Part shown: piece by piece, positions 57,320 to 64,000 of the stretch
How the letters are laid out: every line of letters starts with the position of its first letter
How positions within the stretch are numbered: the stretch's first letter is position 1
From: JAJYUU01 sp963822955
GTDB taxonomy: Bacteria > Actinomycetota > Actinomycetes > Streptosporangiales > Streptosporangiaceae
DNA length: 64,000 nucleotides
Direction of reading: 5' to 3'
Assembly (NCBI GenBank): GCA_963822955.1
Contig: CAWGJS010000001.1
Coordinates: forward strand, 496,001-560,000
Position numbers and translations under genes: made by a program
The notes under the pieces: model-generated
Database searches by the model: none
What the model saw: only the letters and a program-made list of their open reading frames with translations
What the model was told of the DNA's origin: nothing

Positions 57320-58477
57320 GTGACAGACTCCGCGCCCGCCGGATCGGGCAGCCAAGAGCCGGCCCGCCGCACCCCGCTGACCAGCGTGCATGAGCAGCTC
57401 GGGGCGAGCCTGACCGACTTCGCCGGATGGTTGATGCCCCTCAGGTACGGCAGTGAGACCGCCGAGCACAACGCAGTAAGAAGCTCCGCCGGACTGTTCG
57501 ATCTGTCGCATATGGGGGAATTCGGTGTCACCGGCAGCGACGCCGCCGCCGCACTGGACTACGCACTCACCGGCGAGCCGTCCGTGCTGAAGCCGGGCCG
57601 GGCCAGGTACACGATGATTGTCGCCGAGGATGGTGGCGTGATCGACGACCTGATCGTCTACCGGCTCGCCGACACCGAGTTCCTGATTGTCGCCAATGCG
57701 GCCAACACCGCCGCTGTCGGTGCCGCGCTCGCCGCCCGCGCCGCCGGCTACGACGCCAACGTTACCGATCGCACCGATGACTATGCGCTGATCGCCATCC
57801 AGGGGCCGCGGGCCGTTACCATCCTGGCTCCGCTGACCAGCGCCGACCTCGCCGAGGTGAAGTACTACGCGAGCTACCCGGCTCAGGTCGCGGGACGCCG
57901 CGTGCTACTAGCCAGGACGGGCTACACCGGCGAGGACGGCTTCGAGATCTTCGCAGCGCCGCAAGATGCCGAGCACCTGTGGGCCGAGCTCAGCAAGGCG
58001 GGCGCTGCAGACGGGCTGATCCCGGCCGGGCTGGCGGCCCGCGACACGCTCCGGCTCGAGGCCGGGATGCCCTTGTACGGCAATGAGCTCGGCATCGATC
58101 TCACGCCCTTCGATGCCGGCCTTGGCCGGGTGGTCAAGCTCGAGAAGCCGGGCGGTTTCGTCGGCCGCGATGCGCTAGCCCGCCGTTCCCAGGAGCCACC
58201 AGCCAGGCGGCTGGTCGGGTTGACCTTGCAATCACGCCGCGTGCCGCGGCATGGTTATGCCGTCCTCTGGGACGGCCAGCCGGCCGGCGCCGTCACCAGC
58301 GGAGCACCATCGCCAACACTGGGCGTTCCGATCGCGATGGCTTACGTGCGACCGGAGATCGCCGAAACTGCGAACGACCCCACCGGAGCGGGAACGGCAG
58401 AGCTGACGGTCGATGTAAGAGGCCGTGCTGAGCCGGCCACACTGGTGGAGTTGCCGTTCTACCGCCGCCCGGCCTGA
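57320..58477 (+). CDS. gcvT: Glycine cleavage system T protein (aminomethyltransferase)
   Basis: About 385 residues. It transfers the methylene group from the lipoyl arm of GcvH to tetrahydrofolate, releasing ammonia. Family blocks are FAGWLMPLRYGSETAEHNAV, LFDLSHMGEFGVTG, YTMIVAEDGGVIDDLIVYRL, ARTGYTGEDGFEIF and GLAARDTLRLEAGMPLYGNEL with the catalytic Asp region. GTG 57320 gives the usual TDSAP start; GTG 57314 and GTG 57287 are in-frame alternatives. It is followed 53 bp later by gcvH. No gcvP is in the window. Confidence 0.94.
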   Translation: MTDSAPAGSGSQEPARRTPLTSVHEQLGASLTDFAGWLMPLRYGSETAEHNAVRSSAGLFDLSHMGEFGVTGSDAAAALDYALTGEPSVLKPGRARYTMIVAEDGGVIDDLIVYRLADTEFLIVANAANTAAVGAALAARAAGYDANVTDRTDDYALIAIQGPRAVTILAPLTSADLAEVKYYASYPAQVAGRRVLLARTGYTGEDGFEIFAAPQDAEHLWAELSKAGAADGLIPAGLAARDTLRLEAGMPLYGNELGIDLTPFDAGLGRVVKLEKPGGFVGRDALARRSQEPPARRLVGLTLQSRRVPRHGYAVLWDGQPAGAVTSGAPSPTLGVPIAMAYVRPEIAETANDPTGAGTAELTVDVRGRAEPATLVELPFYRRPA

Positions 58478-58530
58478 GCTTTCGGCCGCGGCCCTTACAT
58501 ACCCCAGAAAGACCTGCAAGAGAGGCGAAA

Positions 58531-58923
58531 ATGACCGTTCCCGGCGAGCTTTACTACACCGCTGAGCATGAGTGGGTTGCCATTAGCGGATCCATCGCCT
58601 CGGTGGGGATCACGGACCACGCCCAGCGTGCCCTCGGCGACGTGGTCTTCGTCTCGGTGCCCGCGACCGGGGCCCGGGTCACCTCGGGGGAGCCCTGCGG
58701 GGAGGTCGAGTCCACTAAGTCGGTCAGCGACCTCTACTCCCCTGTCGATGGCGAGGTGACCGAGGTCAATCCCGAGATCGACGATGACCCGGGCCTGGTC
58801 AACTCCGATCCATACGGCTCGGGCTGGCTGTTTAAGGTGCACCTGGATGACACCGATGGTGAGGTACCGCCGGGCTTGCTCTCGGCGAGCGAGTACGCGG
58901 CCCTCACCAAGGAAGAAGAGTGA
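58531..58923 (+). CDS. gcvH: Glycine cleavage system H protein
   Basis: A 130-residue lipoyl-carrier protein that shuttles the aminomethyl group between GcvP, GcvT and GcvL. The lipoylation site is Lys63 in GEVESTKSVSDLYSP; the opening PGELYYTAEHEWVAISG and GSGWLFKVHLDD are standard. GAGAGG precedes ATG 58531. The stop overlaps the start of the next gene (GTGA), so the PLP enzyme is translationally coupled. Confidence 0.95.
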   Translation: MTVPGELYYTAEHEWVAISGSIASVGITDHAQRALGDVVFVSVPATGARVTSGEPCGEVESTKSVSDLYSPVDGEVTEVNPEIDDDPGLVNSDPYGSGWLFKVHLDDTDGEVPPGLLSASEYAALTKEEE

Positions 58924-60134
58924 GCCGTAGCGGCAGTCCGCAAGACCTCCGCAGGCTCGACGCGGCGACAACTCACCTGGACCCTCCGTTCGCGATCGTG
59001 GATATGGCCGCGTTCCGGGCGAACGCGGCCGCGATGGCGGACCACGCGCACGGCAAGCCGATCCGGCTGGCGAGCAAGTCCGTCCGCTGCCGCCATCTGA
59101 TCGAGCAGGTGCTGCGGATGGACGGCTTCCGTGGCATCCTCGCCTACACGCTGCCCGAAGCGCTCTGGCTGGCCGCGTGCGGCACGAGCCATGACATTGT
59201 CGTCGCGTACCCGACTGCCGACCGGTCAGCGCTCGCCCGGCTGGTCGCGGAAGCGACGGCCGCTGCATCAATCACGGTGATGGTCGACTCCACCGACCAC
59301 CTCGATCTCATCGAGAAGGTAGCTGCTGAGCAGGCGGACCCGCAGCCGGTGCGGGTCGCGATCGACATCGACGCCGGCTACGTCGCTCTCGGCGGCAGAT
59401 TCCGGGCTGGCGCGCGCCGGTCCCCCGTTCGCACTCCCCATGACGCCGTCGCGCTTGCCAGAGCGATCATGGCTCGGCCCGGCCTGCGCCTGGTCGGCCT
59501 GATGGCATACGAAGCGCAGATTGCCGGCGTCGGAGACGACCCGCCAGGCCGGCCGATGTACGCCCTGGGCGTCCGGCTCATGCAGCGCAGGTCGGCCGCC
59601 GAACTAGCCGCGCGGCGAGCAGCAATCGTGGCCGCCGTCCGCGCGCTGACTCCGCTTGAGTTCGTCAACGGTGGCGGCACCGGCTCGCTCGCGGCGACGT
59701 CGGCAGAGGCCGCCGTGACCGAGATCGGCGCCGGCTCAGGCCTGTACCACCCGACTCTGTTCGACGCTTACCGCGGCTTCACCGGGCAGCCAGCGGCCAT
59801 GTTCGCGCTGCCCGTCGTCCGCCGGCCGGGTCCGGGAGTGGTAACTGCACTCGGGGGCGGATATCCGGCGTCCGGGCCTGGGGCGTGGAGCCGGGTGCCG
59901 TCGCCGTACCTTCCGGGCGGACTCAGGCTGGACCCAGAAGAAGGCGCTGGCGAGGTGCAGACGCCGCTGCTCGGGTCGGCGGCCGACAGCCTCAGGCTCG
60001 GTGACCGCGTGTGGATGCGGCACGCCAAAGCGGGCGAGTTGTGCGAGCGGTTCAGTGAGCTGCACCTGATCGACGGCGAGGCCATAGCTGCCAAGGTGCC
60101 GACTTATCGCGGCGAGGGCCAGACCTTCCTGTAG
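58920..60134 (+). CDS. PLP-dependent amino acid aldolase/deaminase (D-threonine aldolase-like)
   Basis: A 404-residue fold-type III PLP enzyme annotated in actinobacteria as amino acid deaminase/aldolase. The PLP lysine is Lys53 in RLASKSVRCRH. The barrel continues with GFRGILAYTLPEA, VAIDIDAGYVALGG, LEFVNGGGTGSLAATS and GSGLYHPTLFD; the C-terminal metal-site-like HAKAGELCERFSE matches D-serine dehydratase/D-threonine aldolases. Coupling to gcvH suggests work in glycine/serine/threonine C1 metabolism, for example releasing glycine from beta-hydroxy amino acids. The exact substrate is inference. Confidence 0.88.
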   Translation: MSRSGSPQDLRRLDAATTHLDPPFAIVDMAAFRANAAAMADHAHGKPIRLASKSVRCRHLIEQVLRMDGFRGILAYTLPEALWLAACGTSHDIVVAYPTADRSALARLVAEATAAASITVMVDSTDHLDLIEKVAAEQADPQPVRVAIDIDAGYVALGGRFRAGARRSPVRTPHDAVALARAIMARPGLRLVGLMAYEAQIAGVGDDPPGRPMYALGVRLMQRRSAAELAARRAAIVAAVRALTPLEFVNGGGTGSLAATSAEAAVTEIGAGSGLYHPTLFDAYRGFTGQPAAMFALPVVRRPGPGVVTALGGGYPASGPGAWSRVPSPYLPGGLRLDPEEGAGEVQTPLLGSAADSLRLGDRVWMRHAKAGELCERFSELHLIDGEAIAAKVPTYRGEGQTFL

Positions 60135-60219
60135 CTCTCAGGTGTGACGCAGATCGCGCCCTGAAGCTGGACGAAATCGTCGCGGGCGCGGTTTGTATGA
60201 GGCAGGAGGGGAGTGCAAA

Positions 60220-60486
60220 GTGAGCAGCCTGACCACCCTGATCGTTCTCATCACCCTCATTCACGTCGCCGCTTTCGTAGTCATGATCGTGATTCGGGTC
60301 CGGCGGAACGAGGTCGATGGCACCACGGGCAACGCCGCGCTGATCACGTCATGTGCCGTATGCGGCGAGCCAGCTACCCACCGGAGCTACGACGGGCTCG
60401 ACCCGAACGAACGGCGCGACCCGCACACCGGCCGCCCCTACTCCATTGACATGGCCCGCTATCAGCCGCTGTGCGCGGCCCACTGA
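60220..60486 (+). CDS. Small membrane protein with C-terminal zinc-type cysteines
   Basis: An 88-residue protein starting at GTG 60220, set by AGGAGGGGAG upstream. One N-terminal membrane helix (TTLIVLITLIHVAAFVVMIV) is followed by a cytoplasmic tail with CAVCGEPATHRSYDG and a final PLCAAH, giving CxxC...H...CxxH, a likely small zinc site. Family not recognised; similar anonymous proteins occur in actinobacteria. It is convergent with the DUF3618 gene, 10 bp away. Confidence 0.7.
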   Translation: MSSLTTLIVLITLIHVAAFVVMIVIRVRRNEVDGTTGNAALITSCAVCGEPATHRSYDGLDPNERRDPHTGRPYSIDMARYQPLCAAH

Positions 60487-60496
60487 CGGTACGTAA

Positions 60497-60796
60497 CTAG
60501 CGGTTGCGACGGTGTCGTGCCCAGAAACGCAGGATCGTCAGCCCGACCACTGCCACGCCAACCGCGGCCGCTCCTAGCTGTACCTCCGGCCTGGTCACCT
60601 GCTCAACGGCCTGCTCCCGGAGCCGGCGCAGGTTGCTGGCAGGGCTGACCCGCTCGGCGAGGGTGTCGATCGTGCGCGCGAGATCCTCCCGAGTTCGCTC
60701 GATCTCCGCGAACAGGGCCTCAGGGTCCCCCTTCGCGACCGCACCGTTGACGGTCACCGCACCGTGAACCTCGACTGCCGCGCCCGGTTCCGCCAT
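60497..60796 (-). CDS. DUF3618 membrane protein
   Basis: A 99-residue protein. The segment DPEALFAEIERTREDLARTI with DTLAERVSPASNLRRL is the DUF3618 signature, followed by one membrane helix (LGAAAVGVAVVGLTILRFWA) and a basic end. Such proteins are thought to be small membrane-associated helical proteins; no activity is known. ATG 60796 gives the usual length. Confidence 0.85.
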   Translation of the reverse strand: MAEPGAAVEVHGAVTVNGAVAKGDPEALFAEIERTREDLARTIDTLAERVSPASNLRRLREQAVEQVTRPEVQLGAAAVGVAVVGLTILRFWARHRRNR

Positions 60797-60931
60797 TACT
60801 TTCGTCCCTTCTGCGCCATGGCTGCCCCGCCGACACCAATGGCCTAGCGCACTAGTGTCCCAGGCAGCCGTCTGCGGCGCGCGGCCGGCCACATGTTTAG
60901 GTCGATCTCGCCCACCCGCTAGCCAAGCCGA

Positions 60932-60964
60932 CGGCGGCCCCGGGCGCATCGCCCGGGGCCGCCG
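60932..60964 (-). terminator. GC-rich hairpin downstream of the phosphoesterase gene
   Basis: A perfect 14-bp inverted repeat (CGGCGGCCCCGGGC, loop GCATC, and its complement), 20 bp beyond the stop of the minus-strand gene at 60985. No U tract follows, the same style as the hairpin at 36488-36523. Confidence 0.75.
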
Positions 60965-60984
60965 AGTGGGAGAAGCTCTGGCCG

Positions 60985-63456
60985 CTAGCTAGAGCTGGCG
61001 ACCTTCTTCGCCGCATGGATCAGCGCGCGGCAGGCGAATATCTGGACGAGGGTACCGAAGATCGGCTTGTTGTCGAACGCCGCACCTTCCAGTTCGCCCT
61101 TGATATTGCCAGCCAGCTGGTCTCTTGCTACCTCGAGCGCCCGCAACTGGTTGTCGATGGTCGTGAACGTGCTATCACCTGTGCTCGTGCTCTCGATCGC
61201 GTTCGTGGAGGCGACGAGCGTCGCCGCCCCGAACTTCCCGACACTAGAGTTCAGCTGCTTGTAGCACTCACCAAGGGCAGTCACGCCGGGTCGACTCAGC
61301 GCATTGTTCGGCTGCGTCAGGACCTGGGTGATGACCCGCCCGTCGTGCTCGTAGTCGTCCTGCAGCCCAGTGAGGTACATGATGGTGGGCCGGATGTCGG
61401 TCTCGTCCACCCACGGGCCCTGGAAGTGGTTGTCGGCCACGACGGTCTGGCCGCTGTTCGGGCCGGCCGAGCTAGGACCGGCATCGGCCGCCGGCCCGTC
61501 CAGGCCCAGGTTCTTCACGCCCGGCCCCACGAGGCCAACATAGTTGGTGTTGATCTCGGCGGCATAGTCGCCATGATCCCAGGCGAACCCATCGTTCTGG
61601 GAGATGCACCCGGCTGCGGTTCCGCCGGGACAGGTAGCCTTGCCGCTCGACAGGTAGTAATCCGGCCTGGCGAACATGGCCAGCGTCGGCGTCCTCGCCG
61701 GGTCCGCGTCGACAAAGTGCAGGATGCCTTCCTCTACCGGGTTGGCGAGGTAGTTGGCGATCGGCTCGTTGACGTTGCCCGAGTACGGATTCAGCGGGTT
61801 CGTCAGATCCGCGACGTCGTGCTCGAACGTGCGAGCCACGGGACTGTCCGGCGCCGGATTACCGGTGAGATAGAACTCCGGGGCTGTGTCGTTCTCCATG
61901 GAGAACGGCGTGGTATCCCCGGTCTCGGTGGCCAGCAAGCCGGTCGCGTTGACGCTGATCTCGCCGAAGTCAGACGACGTGTAGGTGCAGTAGTTGCCTG
62001 GGGTCACGACGCCGCCGCTCACCGTGGCGCCGGTGCAGCCAGCCGGGGTCGGCTGCAGTGCACGGCCCACGTTAGCGCCGGCCTCGTGGTCGCCCTCGTC
62101 GGAGCTGACCACGAACAGGGTGTTTTGGGGCGTGATGCCATCTGCGGCCAGCCGCTTGAAGAAGATCCCGAACGCCTGGTTGTAGTACTCAGCCTGATCG
62201 ATATAGCACTGGCTACCGCTGCCAAGTGCGTCAGGCTGGCTGCCACAGTCGGCTGCGAACTGGGGCAGGAACTGGTTCCCGTGCAGGTCGGAGATGTACA
62301 TGTTCACGACCTGAACGCCGTGCTCCAGCATGTCGGCGGCATAGGACAGTGCCTGGGGCGCGTTGATGTTGCCGTACCCGGGGAAGCCCGGGTAGTTCTT
62401 CAGGAACGCGCCATTGATCTGGTTGCCGAACTCGTCGGTCAGGTTACCGGCGGCGTTGGTCACCGGCACGCCCTGCGACGACAGGTTCGGTGTTCCGCCC
62501 AGCACCGGGGCGAGGTACTTGGCGCCGAACACTGCCTGGTAGCCGTTGTAACCGCCCGGCTCGTCCGGAAGCAGATCTGCTACGGCGGTGTGCGAGGCGG
62601 TGGTCTGGCCGAACTTGACCGCTTCCGCATTTGCGCAGAACGCGGCACCCTTGGCGCAGTGCACGCCGAGCCCCACGTAGTCGGCGGTCTCCGGGTCCTT
62701 GAACGAATCCGGGTCTGCTGCAAGCTGCTGTGTCTCCGGCGAGTTGGCGCCGAACACGTGCGGGATGTCGTAGGAAGGATTCTCCAGTTCCTGGTTGGCC
62801 GTCGCGACCTCGCCGACGTTGCAGCCTGCCCGGGTGTAGGGCACCCACGGGGCTGGCGTCACGGTAGTCGGGGATACCGGCTTGGCCGCCGTAGCTGGCG
62901 GCACCGGCGAATAGACCATATTCGGGTTCGTGTCGTGGGTGGCGCTCGGCGTCGTGGAGGACAGGATGTCGATCGGGTTGGTCCAGTACGTGAATGACTG
63001 GTCGTGGTCGGTAGTGCCGCTGCTGTCGTAGGAGTTGTACGTGTTGCTGATCCCCACGCCATGCCGGTCTCCGTACAGGCCGGTCGCCGTTGTCAACAGG
63101 TCATCGCCTGTGTGCGCGATGAGCGGAGTGTGGCTGTTCGACAGCATCACGCCGTTGTTCTCGATGAAGTTGGTGAGGTTCGGCATGAGTTCGAAATCGG
63201 ACGGGACGTTGGGGTTGTCCCGGAAGAAGTGAACGTTGTCAAAGCCAAGCTGGACAACGTGCTTGATGCCGTTGGCAAGGTGACAGCCATCGCCCTGCTG
63301 CCCCGATCCATGGTGGCTCTTGGCGGCCGGGCTAGCCGACGCCAATCCAGAGGCCACGGTCCCTACCACGCACAACCCGCCGACCAGCGCCGCGCTTGCG
63401 CCAATCGCGGCTAGGCGCAGTCCGCGCATGCCTCCGCTTCGCTGCCGAGGTCGCAT
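60985..63456 (-). CDS. Secreted alkaline-phosphatase-superfamily phosphoesterase
   Basis: An 823-residue exported protein. AGGAGG precedes the ATG, then a signal peptide follows (LRLAAIGASAALVGGLCVVG to ASGLASASPA). The alkaline-phosphatase fold is suggested by HVVQLGFDNVHFFRDNPNVP (metal Asp), LSNSHTPLIAHTGDDLLTTA (nucleophile-region Thr/Ser), TLFVVSSDEGDHEAGANVG (metal Asp/His) and WDHGDYAAEINTNYVGLVGP with DETDIRPTIMYLTGLQDDY. Many paired cysteines fit an extracellular location. It likely hydrolyses a phosphodiester or phosphomonoester outside the cell, perhaps for phosphate supply; no Pho box was identified. The gene is intact. Confidence 0.85.
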   Translation of the reverse strand: MRPRQRSGGMRGLRLAAIGASAALVGGLCVVGTVASGLASASPAAKSHHGSGQQGDGCHLANGIKHVVQLGFDNVHFFRDNPNVPSDFELMPNLTNFIENNGVMLSNSHTPLIAHTGDDLLTTATGLYGDRHGVGISNTYNSYDSSGTTDHDQSFTYWTNPIDILSSTTPSATHDTNPNMVYSPVPPATAAKPVSPTTVTPAPWVPYTRAGCNVGEVATANQELENPSYDIPHVFGANSPETQQLAADPDSFKDPETADYVGLGVHCAKGAAFCANAEAVKFGQTTASHTAVADLLPDEPGGYNGYQAVFGAKYLAPVLGGTPNLSSQGVPVTNAAGNLTDEFGNQINGAFLKNYPGFPGYGNINAPQALSYAADMLEHGVQVVNMYISDLHGNQFLPQFAADCGSQPDALGSGSQCYIDQAEYYNQAFGIFFKRLAADGITPQNTLFVVSSDEGDHEAGANVGRALQPTPAGCTGATVSGGVVTPGNYCTYTSSDFGEISVNATGLLATETGDTTPFSMENDTAPEFYLTGNPAPDSPVARTFEHDVADLTNPLNPYSGNVNEPIANYLANPVEEGILHFVDADPARTPTLAMFARPDYYLSSGKATCPGGTAAGCISQNDGFAWDHGDYAAEINTNYVGLVGPGVKNLGLDGPAADAGPSSAGPNSGQTVVADNHFQGPWVDETDIRPTIMYLTGLQDDYEHDGRVITQVLTQPNNALSRPGVTALGECYKQLNSSVGKFGAATLVASTNAIESTSTGDSTFTTIDNQLRALEVARDQLAGNIKGELEGAAFDNKPIFGTLVQIFACRALIHAAKKVASSS

Positions 63457-64000
63457 GTGCTCCTCCTCGTCGCTGCCGCCTGGCCGGGCAGCAGAAAGTG
63501 GCCGATGTTGCGTTAGACCTTAGGCCCACTAATCAAACTCTCGGCGACAATTCATTGTCCAGTCAGCCAATCCTCAGGCCGATTCGACAACGGCCGATCG
63601 CGCGCGGCAGGCTGCAGCGCCGACCTCGCGCGAGTCGGCGATCAACCCGGTGGTCGACGGCAGAGCCTGCGACTGCTGACAGCGACGAACGCGCACGGCG
63701 CCAGCTTGCTCAGTCCCTGGCCAAGGTCCGCGGACTGGGCTCAGACGTTCTGGTGGCGCCCAGTGGGCGTGCGAACCGCAGTATCGGGCCGCCGGGAACT
63801 ATGTCTGCGGGCGACGCCGGCGTGTCGAGGCCTGCGCCTGCGGGTTCCGACGGCCGTCCCCGGCCGATGCTGGACATGCTGATCGGCCTTGCTGCTCCGC
63901 TGCGGCCCGCGGGAGCAGATGAAGAAATACTCAACTGCCAGGTACTGGCTTAGCACCGGGAGCCTGACGGGGACCTGACAGGCCCGGACGAGCGCCTTGC
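63457..64000. other. Region upstream of the phosphoesterase to window end
   Basis: About 540 bp in which I see no convincing gene. A plus-strand frame of 185 codons (63396-63953) overlaps the phosphoesterase start antisense and has Arg-rich shadow composition. The block 63520-63580 (ctaatcaaactctcggcgac, caattcattgtccagtcagc) is AT-richer and probably holds the phosphoesterase promoter. Confidence 0.4.

Noticed and set aside
61015..62997. 660-codon plus-strand open frame over the phosphoesterase
   Set aside because: It is antisense to a protein with signal peptide and metal-site motifs; the composition is shadow-like.
63396..63953. Plus-strand frame of 185 codons at the window end
   Set aside because: It begins inside the phosphoesterase start antisense, is Arg/Ser-rich and lacks a ribosome binding site or any recognisable domain.

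Overview
The window is high-GC actinobacterial chromosome. The evidence is GC-rich codon third positions, frequent GTG/TTG starts, a mycothiol-type DinB/maleylpyruvate-isomerase protein, a principal sigma factor of HrdB type, a B12-dependent ribonucleotide reductase, and actinobacterial families such as DUF3043, DUF7455 and DUF3618. The core genes (ParC- and ParE-like topoisomerase subunits, principal sigma factor, nrdJ-nrdR, a LysM division inhibitor divergent from lexA) recall the hrdB-to-lexA part of Streptomyces chromosomes. It is not a phage, plasmid or CRISPR region, and I found no tRNA or rRNA gene.

Layout. 0-6 kb: small metabolic genes (DUF3043 membrane protein, aldo/keto reductase, PfkB kinase, flavoprotein, a translationally coupled pair of secreted/lipoprotein genes, an SDR). 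6-15.4 kb: topoisomerase IV-like subunit A, malic enzyme, topoisomerase subunit B, a zinc-binding DUF7455 protein with a strong terminator, and the principal sigma factor. 15.8-31.4 kb: a PAS-GAF-SpoIIE phosphatase, a five-gene peptide-type ABC transporter on the minus strand, a conserved hypothetical gene, a 5-oxoprolinase locus (pxpA plus a fused pxpB-pxpC) and a large membrane-anchored double AAA+ ATPase. 31.7-36.4 kb: amidohydrolase, mycothiol-type protein, Fic protein and patatin. 36.5-46.1 kb: nrdJ with a mini-intein, nrdR with tandem NrdR boxes, the SOS pair chiZ-like/lexA, a membrane-anchored CbbX and leuS. 46.8-54.6 kb: a 2132-residue enediyne-PKS-like protein and a cytochrome P450. 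54.6-63.5 kb: a SIMPL-like protein, GNAT, pterin carbinolamine dehydratase, gcvT-gcvH-PLP aldolase/deaminase, small proteins and a secreted phosphoesterase.

Reading frames are clean from about 31.4 kb onward, with one doubtful exception at 33.85 kb. Between about 16.6 and 30.7 kb nearly every gene is broken by single-base indels, and isolated breaks lie in the topoisomerase A, malic enzyme and sigma-factor genes. Most breaks I resolved are cured by removing one base, and the protein sequence on both sides stays conserved. I therefore read them as sequence or assembly errors rather than decay, and I annotate each broken gene as one feature.

The most unusual object is the PKS-like gene at 46825-53223. 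It aligns over its whole length with enediyne iterative PKSs, but the signature catalytic residue is replaced in each recognisable enzyme domain and no ACP is visible, while the 6.4-kb frame is intact. This looks like a retained pseudo-megasynthase, possibly acting with the adjacent P450, which has its own palindromic operator.
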